Below are positions 9,027 through 17,824 of a DNA stretch of 23,222 bases, piece after piece. Location of the stretch: NCBI GenBank assembly GCA_021783435.1, contig JAJXUC010000048.1, positions 1-23,222 of the forward strand. Direction: 5' to 3'. Each line of letters opens with the position of its first letter. The stretch's first letter is position 1. The notes beneath the pieces were generated by a model. It ran no database searches and was not told the DNA's origin. It worked only from the letters and a program-made list of their open reading frames with translations. Source of the stretch: Pseudomonadota bacterium (GTDB lineage: Bacteria; Pseudomonadota; Gammaproteobacteria; Burkholderiales; Burkholderiaceae). Made by a program: the position numbers and the translations under genes.

Positions 9027-9094
9027 GGCTTTTTCAAGGGCCCTGAATCCCCGGCCGTCTCACGAAGAGGCGGCTCATGGCCTTTGAAAAAGCC
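9027..9094. repeat. 14-bp inverted repeat, 13/14 matching, 40-bp spacer
   Basis: The left arm at 9027-9040 begins GGCTTTTTCAA, and the right arm at 9081-9094 ends TTGAAAAAGCC. They are reverse complements except for one position. The loop of 40 bp contains GGCCGTCTCACG and no clear internal stem. It could be an RNA hairpin in the cbbF leader, a protein-binding site, or ends of a decayed small mobile element. Confidence 0.6.
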
Positions 9095-9169
9095 GTTCGG
9101 AGCCGACCGCGTTCAGGGGCGTCAGCCGTCGGGCTCTTGCCGGATCGTCGGGCGCAGAACTGGAGACGA

Positions 9170-9278
9170 ACAAGGCAACACCCAACGACCGGCGCAACGA
9201 TCCAGCCAGGAGGATTGCACCGGCCTAGGCCACGAACCATGCCCCGCAACCGGTCGCGCCAAGTTGGGCTTGCCTTGT
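9170..9278 (+). other. Extended imperfect hairpin, possible structured RNA
   Basis: Three helices stack in order. 9170-9178 pairs with 9270-9278 (9 bp). 9181-9186 pairs with 9263-9268 (6 bp, after a 2x1 internal loop). 9187-9192 pairs with 9250-9255 (6 bp, with a 7-nt bulge at 9256-9262). Inside, GCA and ATCC (9194-9196, 9200-9203) pair with GGAT and TGC (9212-9218). The apical loop begins with an AGGAGG motif (9208-9213). All 21 outer pairs are Watson-Crick. Confidence 0.5.
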
Positions 9279-9289
9279 GCGGCCTCACG

Positions 9290-9312
9290 GATCCGCGGGA
9301 AACCGCGGGATC
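9290..9312 (+). other. GAAA-capped hairpin before the cbbF ribosome-binding site
   Basis: The stem GATCC-GCGG closes on a GAAA loop and returns as CCGC-G-GGATC: 9 bp with one bulged G (9307). GAAA is a GNRA tetraloop, a stable RNA cap and a common tertiary-contact motif. It ends 36 nt before the GGAG at 9349-9352, so by itself it does not hide the ribosome-binding site. Confidence 0.5.
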
Positions 9313-9359
9313 GAACCACGACGGGCCCTGCCAACCCGAGACGAACCTGGAGTCCCACC

Positions 9360-10442
9360 ATGCAGCAAGGCCGCACCACCATTTCCAAATTCCTCATCGA
9401 GCAGCTCCGCGGCGCGGAGGACCAGGCCGATCTGGCCGCCTTGCTGATCGACGTCACCGCCGCGGTCAAGGCCATCGCCGCGATGACGGCCAAGGGAGCT
9501 CTGGGCGGCTTCCTTGGCTCGCTGGGCAGCGAGAACGTGCAAGGCGAAGTGCAGAAGAAACTCGACGTGTTGTCGAACGATGCCATGATCCAGTCCTGCG
9601 AATGGGGCGGTCTGGTGGCGGGCATGGCCTCCGAGGAAATGGACGACCCCTACACCTTGCCCAAAGAGTTCGAGCGCGGTCCCTACATGCTGGTGTTCGA
9701 TCCGCTCGATGGCTCCTCGAACATCGATGTCAATGTCTCGGTCGGCACGATTTTCTCGGTGCTGCGCCACACCCGGATCGGCGATCCCGCCGTGGCCGAT
9801 TACCTCCGCCCCGGGACGGAGCAGGTGGCTGCCGGCTACGCCATCTACGGTCCCTCGACCATGATGGTCATCACTGTGGGCAAGGGCACGCACGGCTTCA
9901 CCCTCGACCGCGAAATCGGCAATTTCGTCCTCACCCATCCCAACCTCTGGATTCCCGAGGACACCAATGAGTACGCCATCAACAGCAGCAACGAGCGATT
10001 CTGGGAGCCGCCGGTGCAGCGCTATGTGGCCGAATGCAAGGCCGGCAAGACCGGCGATCGCGGCCGCGACTTCAACACCCGCTGGATTGCCTCGATGGTG
10101 GCCGACGTGCACCGCATCCTGATGCGCGGCGGCATTTTCATGTACCCCAAAGACGCGAAAGATCCGGGCAAGCCGGGACGCCTGCGCCTGATGTACGAAG
10201 CCAACCCCATCGGCTTCATCATTGAACAGGCAGGCGGCGCCGCGTCCACCGGGCGCGAACGCATTCTCGACGTGCAACCCAGCGCACTGCACCAGCGCGT
10301 GCCAGTGATGCTGGGCTCCAGGAACGAGATCGAGCGTCTGGTGCGCTATCACCGCGAATACGATTGCGGTGCTGACAAACCCTTTGCTTCTCCGCTGTTC
10401 AAGGACCGCTCGCTCTACAGCAGCGACGACGTGCGGGTCTGA
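9360..10442 (+). CDS. cbbF: Class I fructose-1,6-bisphosphatase (CBB type)
   Basis: It removes the 1-phosphate of fructose 1,6-bisphosphate in CBB regeneration; bacterial CBB enzymes of this family often also act on sedoheptulose 1,7-bisphosphate, which is possible but not visible here. The 360-residue protein opens [11 protein letters not shown] and has the metal-binding motif [10 protein letters not shown] (D114, D117, D123). Later come [32 protein letters not shown] and the C-terminal [17 protein letters not shown], all class I landmarks. The start is the ATG at 9360 with GGAG at 9349-9352. The frame is open 124 codons further upstream, but that part has no family similarity. It is the first gene of the operon, divergent from cbbR. 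Confidence 0.97.
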   Translation: MQQGRTTISKFLIEQLRGAEDQADLAALLIDVTAAVKAIAAMTAKGALGGFLGSLGSENVQGEVQKKLDVLSNDAMIQSCEWGGLVAGMASEEMDDPYTLPKEFERGPYMLVFDPLDGSSNIDVNVSVGTIFSVLRHTRIGDPAVADYLRPGTEQVAAGYAIYGPSTMMVITVGKGTHGFTLDREIGNFVLTHPNLWIPEDTNEYAINSSNERFWEPPVQRYVAECKAGKTGDRGRDFNTRWIASMVADVHRILMRGGIFMYPKDAKDPGKPGRLRLMYEANPIGFIIEQAGGAASTGRERILDVQPSALHQRVPVMLGSRNEIERLVRYHREYDCGADKPFASPLFKDRSLYSSDDVRV

Positions 10443-10585
10443 TCCGGCTGCCTCCCACGGCATCCGTCATTCAACCCGTTGCCCAAACCGGCCCAGACCG
10501 CAGACCACCACTTCCGTCCACCCACATTCCGGTTGGCGCGGGCTGCCCTGCGGCTTTCCAGATTTTTCTCTTCTCCACCCACGCC
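10443..10585 (+). other. C-rich, G-poor spacer between cbbF and cbbP
   Basis: This 143-bp gap is strikingly cytosine-rich and unstructured (for example CAGACCACCACTTCCGTCCA). It ends in a pyrimidine tract, TTTTTCTCTTCTCCACCC, in place of a Shine-Dalgarno before cbbP. Such C-over-G stretches resemble Rho-utilisation sites; the pyrimidine tract could also aid ribosome binding through S1. No hairpin terminator is seen. Confidence 0.35.
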
Positions 10586-11461
10586 ATGTCAGCCAAACAC
10601 CCCATCATTGCCATCACGGGCTCGTCGGGAGCCGGCACCACCACGGTGATGCGCAGCTTCCAGCACATTTTCCGCCGCGAGAAGCTCACCGCGCAGATCA
10701 TCGAGGGGGACTCCTTCCACAAGTTCAACCGGATGGAGATGCGCGAAGAGATGAAAAGCCGGGAGGCCGCCGGCAATCTCAATTTCAGCCATTTCGGACC
10801 TGACGCCAACCTGTTGGGCGAACTGGAAGGTTTGTTCAAGACCTATGGCGCGACAGGCAGCGGCAAGGTGCGAAAATATATCCATGACGCAGCCGAGGCG
10901 ACCGAATACGGGGTCGAGGCGGGCAACTTCACCGACTGGAAAGACATCGCTCAAGGTTCCGATCTGATGTTCTACGAAGGCTTGCATGGCGGTTACGCCG
11001 ACGGCACCATCGACGTGGCCAAGCAGGTCGATCTGTTGGTGGGCGTGGTGCCCATCATCAACCTGGAGTGGGTGCAAAAACTCCACCGTGATCAGGTCCA
11101 ACGCGGCTATTCGCAGGAGGCGGTGATGGACACCATCCTGCGGCGCATGCCAGATTACATCTACCACATCACGCCCCAGTTCTCACGCACCCACGTGAAC
11201 TTCCAGCGTGTGCCCACGGTGGATACATCCAACCCTTTTATTGCCAAAGATATCCCCTCCCTGGACGAGAGCATGGTGGTGATTCGCTTCGCCGATCCGC
11301 ACGGCATCGACTTCCCTTATCTCATTTCCATGCTGCACGACTCCTGGATGACCCGCCCCAACACCCTGGTGGTGCCCGGCGGCAAGATGGGCCTGGCGAT
11401 GCAGCTGATTTTCACCCCCATGATCCTGCGCCTGATGGACATCAAGCGCCGCGCTGGCTGA
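10586..11461 (+). CDS. cbbP: Phosphoribulokinase (type I, bacterial)
   Basis: It phosphorylates ribulose 5-phosphate with ATP to give ribulose 1,5-bisphosphate, the RuBisCO substrate, and is diagnostic for the CBB cycle. The 291 residues fit the short bacterial octameric class. The P-loop is ITGSSGAGTTT (residues 10-20). EGDSFHKFNR places D42, H45 and R49 at the same numbers as the catalytic base and substrate-binding residues known from the Rhodobacter sphaeroides enzyme. Further conserved blocks are MFYEGLHGG and LEWVQKLHRD. The start is the ATG at 10586, matching the usual short N-terminus; a pyrimidine-rich tract rather than a Shine-Dalgarno precedes it. cbbT follows after 39 bp. Confidence 0.98.
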   Translation: MSAKHPIIAITGSSGAGTTTVMRSFQHIFRREKLTAQIIEGDSFHKFNRMEMREEMKSREAAGNLNFSHFGPDANLLGELEGLFKTYGATGSGKVRKYIHDAAEATEYGVEAGNFTDWKDIAQGSDLMFYEGLHGGYADGTIDVAKQVDLLVGVVPIINLEWVQKLHRDQVQRGYSQEAVMDTILRRMPDYIYHITPQFSRTHVNFQRVPTVDTSNPFIAKDIPSLDESMVVIRFADPHGIDFPYLISMLHDSWMTRPNTLVVPGGKMGLAMQLIFTPMILRLMDIKRRAG

Positions 11462-11500
11462 AACGCCGGCACGCCCAACGTCCCCTTCGCGAGAACTCCC

Positions 11501-13591
11501 ATGAACGCGCACAACGAACTGTTCCCCGTCATCGACCCGACCCAGCGTCGCCGTCTGGCCAACGCCATCCGCTTCCTCGCCATCGACGGCGTCGAGGCGG
11601 CCACATGCGGCCACCCTGGCGCCCCCATGGGCATGGCCGACATTGCCGAAGTGCTGTGGCGCAACCACATGCACCATAACCCGGCCAACCCGCAGTGGCC
11701 CGACCGCGACCGCTTCGTGCTGTCCAACGGCCACGGCTCGATGCTGATCTACGCCCTGCTGCATCTCACCGGCTACGACTTGCCCATCGGTGAGCTCAAG
11801 CGTTTCCGCCAACTGCACAGCAAGACCCCGGGGCACCCCGAAGTCGGTTACACCCCGGGCGTGGAAACCACCACCGGGCCACTGGGCCAGGGCCTGGCCA
11901 ATGCCGTGGGCATGGCCCTCGCCGAGCACATGCTGGCGCGCAAGTTCAACCAGCCGGGACATGAGATCGTCAACCACCACACCTATGTGTTCCTGGGTGA
12001 CGGCTGCCTGATGGAGGGCATCAGCCACGAGGTGTGCTCGCTCGCCGGCACGCTCAAGCTGAACAAGCTCATCGCCTATTACGACGACAACGGCATCTCG
12101 ATCGACGGCCATGTCGAGCATTGGTTCACCGACAACACCGCGCTGCGCTTCCAGTCCTACGGCTGGAACGTGATCGGCCCGATCGACGGCCACGACGCAC
12201 TGGCGGTGGAGCGCGCCACCGCCGAGGCCAAGACCAGCGGCGACAAGCCCACGCTCATCATCTGCCGCACCACGATCGGCTGGGGCTCACCCCACAAGGC
12301 CGGTACCCACGACGCGCATGGCACAGCGCTGGGCAGCGCCGAAGCCGAGGCCACGCGCAAGGCGCTGGGCTGGGAGTACGGGCCGTTCGAGATCCCGCAG
12401 GACATCTACGACGCCTGGAACGCCAAGATCCACGGCGCCAAGCTGGAGGCCGACTGGAACCAACGCTTCGCCGCCTACGCGAAAGCCCATCCGGCCCTTG
12501 CCGCCGAATACAGGCGCCGCATGGCCGGCGACCTGCCCGCCAACTGGGCCGAGACGGTGCAGACCCTCTACACCAGGGCCCGTGCCGTCACCGCGCCCAC
12601 CGCCACGCGCAAGTCGTCGCAGATCGCGCTCGAAACCCTGGTTCCCGCATTGCCCGGCATGTTCGGCGGCTCGGCCGACCTCACCGGCTCCAACCTCACC
12701 GCGGTGAAAGACTCCAAGCCGTGGGCCCATGCCAAGAGCGGCGAGGTGGTGAACTACCTGTCGTACGGCGTGCGCGAATTCGGCATGACGGCGATGATGA
12801 ACGGCATGGCGCTGCACATGGGCTTCCTGCCCTACGGCGGCACCTTCCTGATGTTCTCCGACTACGCCCGCAACGCCGTGCGCATGAGCGCGCTGATGAA
12901 GCAGCGCGTGGTGCATGTGTTCTCGCACGACTCCATCGGCCTGGGCGAAGACGGCCCCACCCACCAAGCGGTGGAGCAGGCGCCGAGTTTGCGCCTGATT
13001 CCGAACCTCGATGTCTGGCGTCCGGGCGACGTGCTCGAAACCGCCGTGGCCTGGAGATGCGCCGTCGAGCGCATGACCGGACCGAGCGCCTTGCTGTTGT
13101 CGCGCCAGAATGTGATGTCGAGTCCGCACCCCGAAGGCGCCGAGGCCCACATCGCGCGTGGTGGTTACATCCTGGCCGAAGCCTCCGGCAAACCCCAAGT
13201 GGTGCTGATCGGCACCGGCTCGGAAGTGGAGATCGCGCTCAAGGCGCAGAAGCTGCTGGAGGCTGCAGGCGTGGCCGCGCGCGTGGTGTCCATGCCCTGC
13301 ACCGCCGCCTTCGACCGCCAGGACGAGGCCTACCGCAACACCGTGCTGCCGCTGTTCGTGCCGCGTGTTGCGGTGGAAGCGGCACAGCCCGACTTCTGGC
13401 GCAAGTACGTCGGCCTGTCCGGCGGCGTGGTCGGCATCGCCACCTTCGGCGAATCGGCCCCGGCGTCCGATCTGTACAAGCACTTCAAGATCACCCCCGA
13501 GCACACCGCCGACGTGGCCCAGGCCGTACTGCGCATGCACGCCGCGCGGCACGAGGCGGAAGACGGCAATGTCGTGCGCTCGATGAATTGA
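11501..13591 (+). CDS. cbbT: Transketolase
   Basis: This thiamine-diphosphate enzyme moves two-carbon units between sugar phosphates during RuBP regeneration. At 696 residues it has the expected three domains. The pyrophosphate-binding part includes [18 protein letters not shown] and the GDG motif at G166-G168 ([12 protein letters not shown]). The pyrimidine-binding part includes [14 protein letters not shown] and THDAHG-type substrate contacts (KAGTHDAHG). The C-terminal domain contains [14 protein letters not shown]. The N-terminus has the family's [16 protein letters not shown] with [13 protein letters not shown] weak purine stretch (GAGA) precedes the ATG. It sits 39 bp after cbbP and 16 bp before cbbZ, consistent with a single transcript. 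Confidence 0.98.
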   Translation: MNAHNELFPVIDPTQRRRLANAIRFLAIDGVEAATCGHPGAPMGMADIAEVLWRNHMHHNPANPQWPDRDRFVLSNGHGSMLIYALLHLTGYDLPIGELKRFRQLHSKTPGHPEVGYTPGVETTTGPLGQGLANAVGMALAEHMLARKFNQPGHEIVNHHTYVFLGDGCLMEGISHEVCSLAGTLKLNKLIAYYDDNGISIDGHVEHWFTDNTALRFQSYGWNVIGPIDGHDALAVERATAEAKTSGDKPTLIICRTTIGWGSPHKAGTHDAHGTALGSAEAEATRKALGWEYGPFEIPQDIYDAWNAKIHGAKLEADWNQRFAAYAKAHPALAAEYRRRMAGDLPANWAETVQTLYTRARAVTAPTATRKSSQIALETLVPALPGMFGGSADLTGSNLTAVKDSKPWAHAKSGEVVNYLSYGVREFGMTAMMNGMALHMGFLPYGGTFLMFSDYARNAVRMSALMKQRVVHVFSHDSIGLGEDGPTHQAVEQAPSLRLIPNLDVWRPGDVLETAVAWRCAVERMTGPSALLLSRQNVMSSPHPEGAEAHIARGGYILAEASGKPQVVLIGTGSEVEIALKAQKLLEAAGVAARVVSMPCTAAFDRQDEAYRNTVLPLFVPRVAVEAAQPDFWRKYVGLSGGVVGIATFGESAPASDLYKHFKITPEHTADVAQAVLRMHAARHEAEDGNVVRSMN

Positions 13592-13607
13592 GCGGCGAGC
13601 ACGGACC

Positions 13608-14306
13608 ATGTTCGATCTGGTGATGTTCGACCTCGACGGCACGCTGGTGCAGACCGCGCCGGAGATTGCCGATGCCGTCAACGACCTGCTGCGCGAGCAA
13701 TCCCTGCCCGAAGTGGCCGAGGATTTGATCGCCACCTGGATCGGCCACGGCACCCGCGAGCTGATGACCCAGGCCTACGCCCATGCCACGCAAATCGACA
13801 CCGGCACCTTGCGCCGCACAGGCACCATGGATCGGCTCATGCCGCGCTTCACCGTGTTCTACGAACAACGCTGCGGCACACGCAGCCGGCTGTATCCGCA
13901 GGTGCTGGAGACGCTGCGCACGCTGCGCCAGACCGAGGTGCGCATGGCGGTGGTCACCAACAAGGAACAGCGTTTCACCAACACCGTGCTGATGGCCCAC
14001 CAGATTCGCCCGTTCTTCGACATGGTGATTGCCGGCGACACCCTGGCCAGCAAGAAGCCCGATCCGCTGCCGGTGCGCTACTGCCTCGACGCGTTCAAGG
14101 TGCCCGCAAGCCGCGCCCTGTTCGTCGGCGATTCGCAGATCGACGTCGACACTGCGCGCGCCGCCGGCGTCACCGTCTGGGCCGTACCCTATGGCTACAA
14201 CCTCGGCAACCCCATTGCCCAGGCTGCACCGGGCCGCGTCATCACGACCCTTGCCGCCGTGGCTGAAGCCGTGGCCAGCAGCGCACCGCAACGCTGCCTG
14301 GCCTGA
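13608..14306 (+). CDS. cbbZ: Phosphoglycolate phosphatase (HAD family)
   Basis: It hydrolyses 2-phosphoglycolate, the toxic product of RuBisCO oxygenation, to glycolate. The HAD nucleophile and acid are D8 and D10 in MFDLDGTLVQTAPEI. Motif II lies in MAVVTNKEQRFT, the lysine motif in LASKKPDPLPVRYCLD, and motif IV in ALFVGDSQIDVDTARAAG. At 232 residues it matches Gph/CbbZ. It follows cbbT by 16 bp, so translation may be coupled. The position between transketolase and GAPDH genes is the same as in the Cupriavidus cbb operon, which favours the cbbZ name over a generic gph. Ninety base pairs of pyrimidine-rich spacer separate it from cbbG. Confidence 0.95.
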   Translation: MFDLVMFDLDGTLVQTAPEIADAVNDLLREQSLPEVAEDLIATWIGHGTRELMTQAYAHATQIDTGTLRRTGTMDRLMPRFTVFYEQRCGTRSRLYPQVLETLRTLRQTEVRMAVVTNKEQRFTNTVLMAHQIRPFFDMVIAGDTLASKKPDPLPVRYCLDAFKVPASRALFVGDSQIDVDTARAAGVTVWAVPYGYNLGNPIAQAAPGRVITTLAAVAEAVASSAPQRCLA

Positions 14307-14396
14307 GTCGGCGCACCATTTTCCGCGTCCTTCCCGCGTTCTCGATACCACCGTCTCCCCCTCCCAACCTTCCCCCATCCAGCCAGGAGTATTTCG

Positions 14397-15404
14397 ATGA
14401 CCATTCGCGTTGCCATCAATGGTTTTGGCCGCATCGGACGCATGGCGTTCCGTGCCGTGGCGCAAGAAGCCGAGTTCAGCGATCTTGAAATCGTTGCCAT
14501 CAACGACCTGCTCGAACCCGGCTATCTGGCCTACATGCTCGAGTTCGACTCGGTGCACGGCCGCTTCGACGGCACCATCGCGGTCGATGGCAGCCATCTG
14601 GTGGTCAACGGCAAGAAGATCCGCCTCACCGCCGAGCGCGATCCCGCCAACCTGAAATGGGACGAGGTCAAGGCCGATGTCGTGATCGAGGCCACCGGCT
14701 TCTTCCTCACGCTCGACACCTGCCAGAAGCACATCGACGCCGGCGCCAAGAAGGTGGTGCAGTCGGCTCCCTCGAAAGACGCCACGCCCATGTTCGTCTA
14801 CGGTGTGAACCACGCCAGATACGCCGGTGAAGCCATCGTTTCCGCCGCCTCCTGCACCACCAACTGCCTGGCCCCGGTGGCCAAGGTGCTGAACGACAGC
14901 TTCGGCATCAAGCGCGGCCTGATGACCACGGTGCACGCCGCCACCGCGACGCAGAAAACCGTGGACGGCCCGTCGAGCAAGGACTGGCGTGGCGGTCGCG
15001 GCATCCTGGAAAACATCATCCCGTCCAGCACCGGCGCAGCCAAGGCCGTGGGCGTGGTGTTGCCGGAACTCAACAAAAAGCTCACCGGCATGGCCTTCCG
15101 CGTGCCCACCTCCGACGTCTCCGTGGTCGACCTCACCGTCGAGTTGAACCGGGAGGCCAGCTACGCCGACATCTGCAAGGCGATGCAGGCGGCGTCCGAC
15201 GGCCCGCTCAAGGGCGTGCTCGGTTACACCAGCGAAAAGGTGGTATCCACCGACTTCCGCGGCTGCTCCATGCCGTCGATTTTCGATGCCGAGGCCGGCA
15301 TCGCGCTCGACTCCACCTTCGTCAAGGTCGTGGCCTGGTACGACAACGAATACGGCTACACCTGCAACATGATGCGCTTCGTCAAGCATGTCGCCTCCCA
15401 CTGA
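14397..15404 (+). CDS. cbbG: Type I glyceraldehyde-3-phosphate dehydrogenase
   Basis: In the CBB cycle it reduces 1,3-bisphosphoglycerate to glyceraldehyde 3-phosphate. The 335-residue protein has the Rossmann motif INGFGRIGR at the start, [19 protein letters not shown] around the cofactor pocket, and the catalytic cysteine C153 in [12 protein letters not shown]. Downstream are [32 protein letters not shown] and [14 protein letters not shown] keeps the aspartate usually linked to NAD preference, so cofactor use is not obviously NADP-specific. AGGAG lies just upstream of the ATG at 14397. The order cbbG-cbbK matches other cbb operons. Confidence 0.97.
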   Translation: MTIRVAINGFGRIGRMAFRAVAQEAEFSDLEIVAINDLLEPGYLAYMLEFDSVHGRFDGTIAVDGSHLVVNGKKIRLTAERDPANLKWDEVKADVVIEATGFFLTLDTCQKHIDAGAKKVVQSAPSKDATPMFVYGVNHARYAGEAIVSAASCTTNCLAPVAKVLNDSFGIKRGLMTTVHAATATQKTVDGPSSKDWRGGRGILENIIPSSTGAAKAVGVVLPELNKKLTGMAFRVPTSDVSVVDLTVELNREASYADICKAMQAASDGPLKGVLGYTSEKVVSTDFRGCSMPSIFDAEAGIALDSTFVKVVAWYDNEYGYTCNMMRFVKHVASH

Positions 15405-15469
15405 TCTGCGCCGGCGCGGCCGCTCGCTGCGGCGCGCGGCCGCCTTCATGACCCCCGAGAAGCAGCCCC
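15405..15469 (+). other. GC-rich hairpin spacer between cbbG and cbbK
   Basis: The spacer carries the octamer GCGGCCGC twice (15416-15423 and 15436-15443), inside a 10-bp direct repeat GCGCGGCCGC with a 20-bp period. GCCGC (15419-15423) can pair with GCGGC (15429-15433) around a 5-nt loop. No T-run follows, so it is more likely a processing or pausing element than a full terminator. Confidence 0.35.
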
Positions 15470-16675
15470 ATGCACATTCTGACCTTTGAAGAAGTCTGTC
15501 AGCGCGGCCTCGCCCAGGACAAGCGCGTGTTCATTCGCGCCGACCTGAATGTGCCGCTGAACGACCGGGGCGCCATCACCGAAGACACCCGCGTGCGCGC
15601 ATCCGTGCCGGCCATCCGCATGGCGCTGAACGCAGGCGCCGCCGTGATGGTCACCTCCCACCTGGGGCGCCCGACCGAGGGGGAGTTCAAACCCGAGGAC
15701 TCGCTCGCCCCGGTGGCCAAGCGCCTGTCCGAGCTGCTGGGCTGCCCCGTCCCCCTGGTGCGGAACTGGGTGGACGGCGGCTTCGAGTTGCGCCCCGGCG
15801 AAGTGGTGCTGTTGGAGAACTGCCGCCTGAACAAAGGCGAGAAGAAGAACGACGACATCCTGGCGCAAAAAATGGCCAAGCTCGCCGATATCTTCGTGCA
15901 CGACGCTTTCGGCACGGCGCACCGCGCCGAGGCAACGACCCACGGCATCGCCAAGTACACGGCCATCGCCTGCGCCGGACCGCTGCTCGCGGCCGAGATC
16001 GACGCCGTCAACCGTGCGTTGGCCGATCCGGCACGGCCGCTGTTGGCCATCGTCGCCGGCTCCAAGGTGTCCACCAAGCTCACCATCCTGCAAAGCCTGG
16101 CCGACAAAGTTGACGGGCTCATCGTCGGCGGCGGCATTGCCAACACGTTCATGCTGGCCTGCGGGTTGCCGATCGGCAAGAGCCTGGCCGAACCGGACCT
16201 TCTCGACGCCGCCCGCCTGGTCATGGACAAGATGAAGGCGCGCGGCGCCGAAGTGCCCATTCCCGAAGACGTGGTCGTGGCCAAGCAGTTCAGTGCCACG
16301 GCCGAAGCCACGGTGAAAGACGCCAGGGACGTGGCCGCTGACGATCTGATCCTCGACATCGGCCCCAAGACCGCGGCCAAACTGGCAGCCAAGCTCAAGG
16401 CGGCAGGCACCATCGTCTGGAACGGCCCGGTGGGCGTGTTCGAGTTCGACGCCTTCGCCAACGGCACCAAGACCCTGGCCACGGCCATCGCCGAAGGCAC
16501 GGGCTTCTCCATCGCCGGTGGTGGCGACACCCTGGCGGCGATCGCCAAGTACGGCATCACCGACAAAATCGGCTACATCTCCACCGGCGGGGGCGCATTC
16601 CTCGAGGTGTTGGAGGGCAAGACCCTGCCGGCTTTCGACATCCTGCAACAGCGTTCACGCACCCCCTTGTCCTGA
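15470..16675 (+). CDS. cbbK: Phosphoglycerate kinase
   Basis: It phosphorylates 3-phosphoglycerate, the RuBisCO product, with ATP to 1,3-bisphosphoglycerate. The 401 residues fit the family length. N-terminal substrate-domain motifs are [39 protein letters not shown] and [12 protein letters not shown]. Nucleotide-domain motifs are [33 protein letters not shown] and the C-terminal [12 protein letters not shown] and STGGGAFLE. The ATG at 15470 has a GAGAAG stretch about 10 nt upstream. It sits 65 bp after cbbG and 47 bp before cbbA. In many heterotrophic Burkholderiales pyruvate kinase follows pgk, so its absence supports a dedicated CBB copy. Confidence 0.97.
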   Translation: MHILTFEEVCQRGLAQDKRVFIRADLNVPLNDRGAITEDTRVRASVPAIRMALNAGAAVMVTSHLGRPTEGEFKPEDSLAPVAKRLSELLGCPVPLVRNWVDGGFELRPGEVVLLENCRLNKGEKKNDDILAQKMAKLADIFVHDAFGTAHRAEATTHGIAKYTAIACAGPLLAAEIDAVNRALADPARPLLAIVAGSKVSTKLTILQSLADKVDGLIVGGGIANTFMLACGLPIGKSLAEPDLLDAARLVMDKMKARGAEVPIPEDVVVAKQFSATAEATVKDARDVAADDLILDIGPKTAAKLAAKLKAAGTIVWNGPVGVFEFDAFANGTKTLATAIAEGTGFSIAGGGDTLAAIAKYGITDKIGYISTGGGAFLEVLEGKTLPAFDILQQRSRTPLS

Positions 16676-16722
16676 ATCCGCTGTCACGACCCCAATCCCT
16701 TTTTTCCATCCCGGAGTCCGTC

Positions 16723-17787
16723 ATGGCCCTCATTTCACTGCGTCAATTGCTCGACCACGCCGCCGAGCATTCCTACGGCGTCCCCGCCTTCAACGTCAAT
16801 AACCTCGAACAGGTGCGCGCCATCATGGAAGCGGCCGACGAGACTGACGCGCCCGTCATCCTGCAGGCCTCCGCCGGTGCCCGCAAGTACGCCGGCGCCC
16901 ACTTCCTGCGCCACCTCATCGAGGCCGCGGTGCAAGAGTGGCCGCACATCCCCGTGGTCATGCACCAGGATCACGGCACCAGCCCCGGCGTGTGCCAACG
17001 CTCCATCCAGCTCGGCTTCTCGTCGGTGATGATGGACGGCTCGCTGGGCACTGACGGCAAGACCCCGACCACCTACGCGTACAACGTCGATGTCACCCGC
17101 CGCACCGTGGACATGTCGCACGCCTGCGGCGTGTCGGTCGAAGGCGAGCTGGGCTGCCTGGGGTCGTTGGAAACCGGCACCGCCGGTGAGGAAGACGGCA
17201 TCGGCGCCGAGGGCACGCTGGACCACAGCCAACTCCTGACCGACCCCGAAGAGGCCGCCGATTTCGTGAAGAAAACCCATGTGGACGCGCTGGCCATCGC
17301 CATCGGCACCAGCCATGGCGCCTACAAATTCACCCGCCCGCCGACCGGCGACATCCTCGCCATCGGCCGCATCAAAGACATCCATGCCCGCATCCCCAAC
17401 ACCCATCTGGTGATGCATGGCTCGTCCTCGGTGCCGCAGGAGTGGCTGAAAATCATCAACACCTATGGCGGTGACATGGGCGAAACCTATGGCGTGCCGG
17501 TGGAAGAAATCGTCGAAGGCATCAAGCACGGCGTGCGCAAGGTCAACATCGACACCGACCTGCGCATGGCCTCCACCGGCGCCACGCGCAAGTTCCTGGC
17601 CGAGCATCCGAAGGAGTTCGATCCGCGCAAATTCCTCATCGCCTCGACCAAGGCGATGAAAGACATCTGCAAGGCACGCTATGAAGCCTTCGGGACCGCA
17701 GGCAACGCCTCGAAGATCAAACCGATCAACCTCGACGACATGGTCGGCCTGTACGAAAAAGGCAAGCTCGATCCCAAGGTCAACTGA
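16723..17787 (+). CDS. cbbA: Class II fructose-bisphosphate aldolase
   Basis: This metal-dependent aldolase condenses dihydroxyacetone phosphate with glyceraldehyde 3-phosphate or erythrose 4-phosphate in CBB regeneration. It is 354 residues long. The zinc and catalytic region is [10 protein letters not shown] (H81, D83, H84). Other landmarks are [46 protein letters not shown] and [11 protein letters not shown], typical of the CbbA/Fba subtype A2. GGAG precedes the ATG at good spacing. It is the last gene of the operon; a strong hairpin follows about 40 bp after the stop. Confidence 0.97.
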   Translation: MALISLRQLLDHAAEHSYGVPAFNVNNLEQVRAIMEAADETDAPVILQASAGARKYAGAHFLRHLIEAAVQEWPHIPVVMHQDHGTSPGVCQRSIQLGFSSVMMDGSLGTDGKTPTTYAYNVDVTRRTVDMSHACGVSVEGELGCLGSLETGTAGEEDGIGAEGTLDHSQLLTDPEEAADFVKKTHVDALAIAIGTSHGAYKFTRPPTGDILAIGRIKDIHARIPNTHLVMHGSSSVPQEWLKIINTYGGDMGETYGVPVEEIVEGIKHGVRKVNIDTDLRMASTGATRKFLAEHPKEFDPRKFLIASTKAMKDICKARYEAFGTAGNASKIKPINLDDMVGLYEKGKLDPKVN

Positions 17788-17806
17788 CCATTCACAGTCA
17801 CGACGC

Positions 17807-17821
17807 GCTGCGTCGCGCAGC
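17807..17821 (+). terminator. Small hairpin after cbbA
   Basis: GCTGCG and CGCAGC form a perfect 6-bp stem with a 3-nt TCG loop. It sits four bases before the main terminator hairpin and may pause polymerase or protect the 3' end. Confidence 0.4.
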
Positions 17822-17824
17822 CCT

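Larger units (their letters stand above)
8864..9359 (+). other. Long, inverted-repeat-rich leader/spacer upstream of cbbF
   Basis: About 490 bp lie between the putative operator and cbbF without a credible gene. Visible in order: a CCGTT-GTG-AACGG hairpin (8937-8949); a 14-bp inverted repeat with one mismatch (9027-9040 and 9081-9094); a direct repeat CGTCGGGC (9127-9134 and 9146-9153); an extended imperfect hairpin (9170-9278) with a nested smaller one and an AGGAGG; the 10-bp palindrome GGCCTAGGCC (9222-9231); and a GAAA-loop hairpin (9290-9312). Short minus-strand frames here (8849-9037, 9034-9288) have no start signals or recognisable composition. Confidence 0.5.

Noticed and set aside
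8849..9288. Small minus-strand open frames in the cbbR-cbbF spacer (62 and 84 codons)
   Set aside because: No ribosome-binding sites, no recognisable motifs, and one runs over the putative operator.
9304..9320. tRNA T-arm look-alike on the minus strand (5-bp stem around TTCGATC)
   Set aside because: No matching acceptor stem, anticodon arm or CCA could be placed around it. It overlaps the GAAA hairpin of the plus strand and is probably coincidence; an integration-site remnant was considered but nothing else supports it.
8988..9359. A 124-residue N-terminal extension of CbbF from an upstream ATG
   Set aside because: The extension has no FBPase similarity, contains the hairpin region, and the ATG at 9360 has its own GGAG and begins like known FBPases.
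12034..15449. Long alternative frames over cbbT, cbbZ and cbbG (12034-13623 plus, 12287-13753 minus, 13491-15449 minus)
   Set aside because: All overlap enzymes with complete catalytic motifs, show no recognisable domain and lack start signals.
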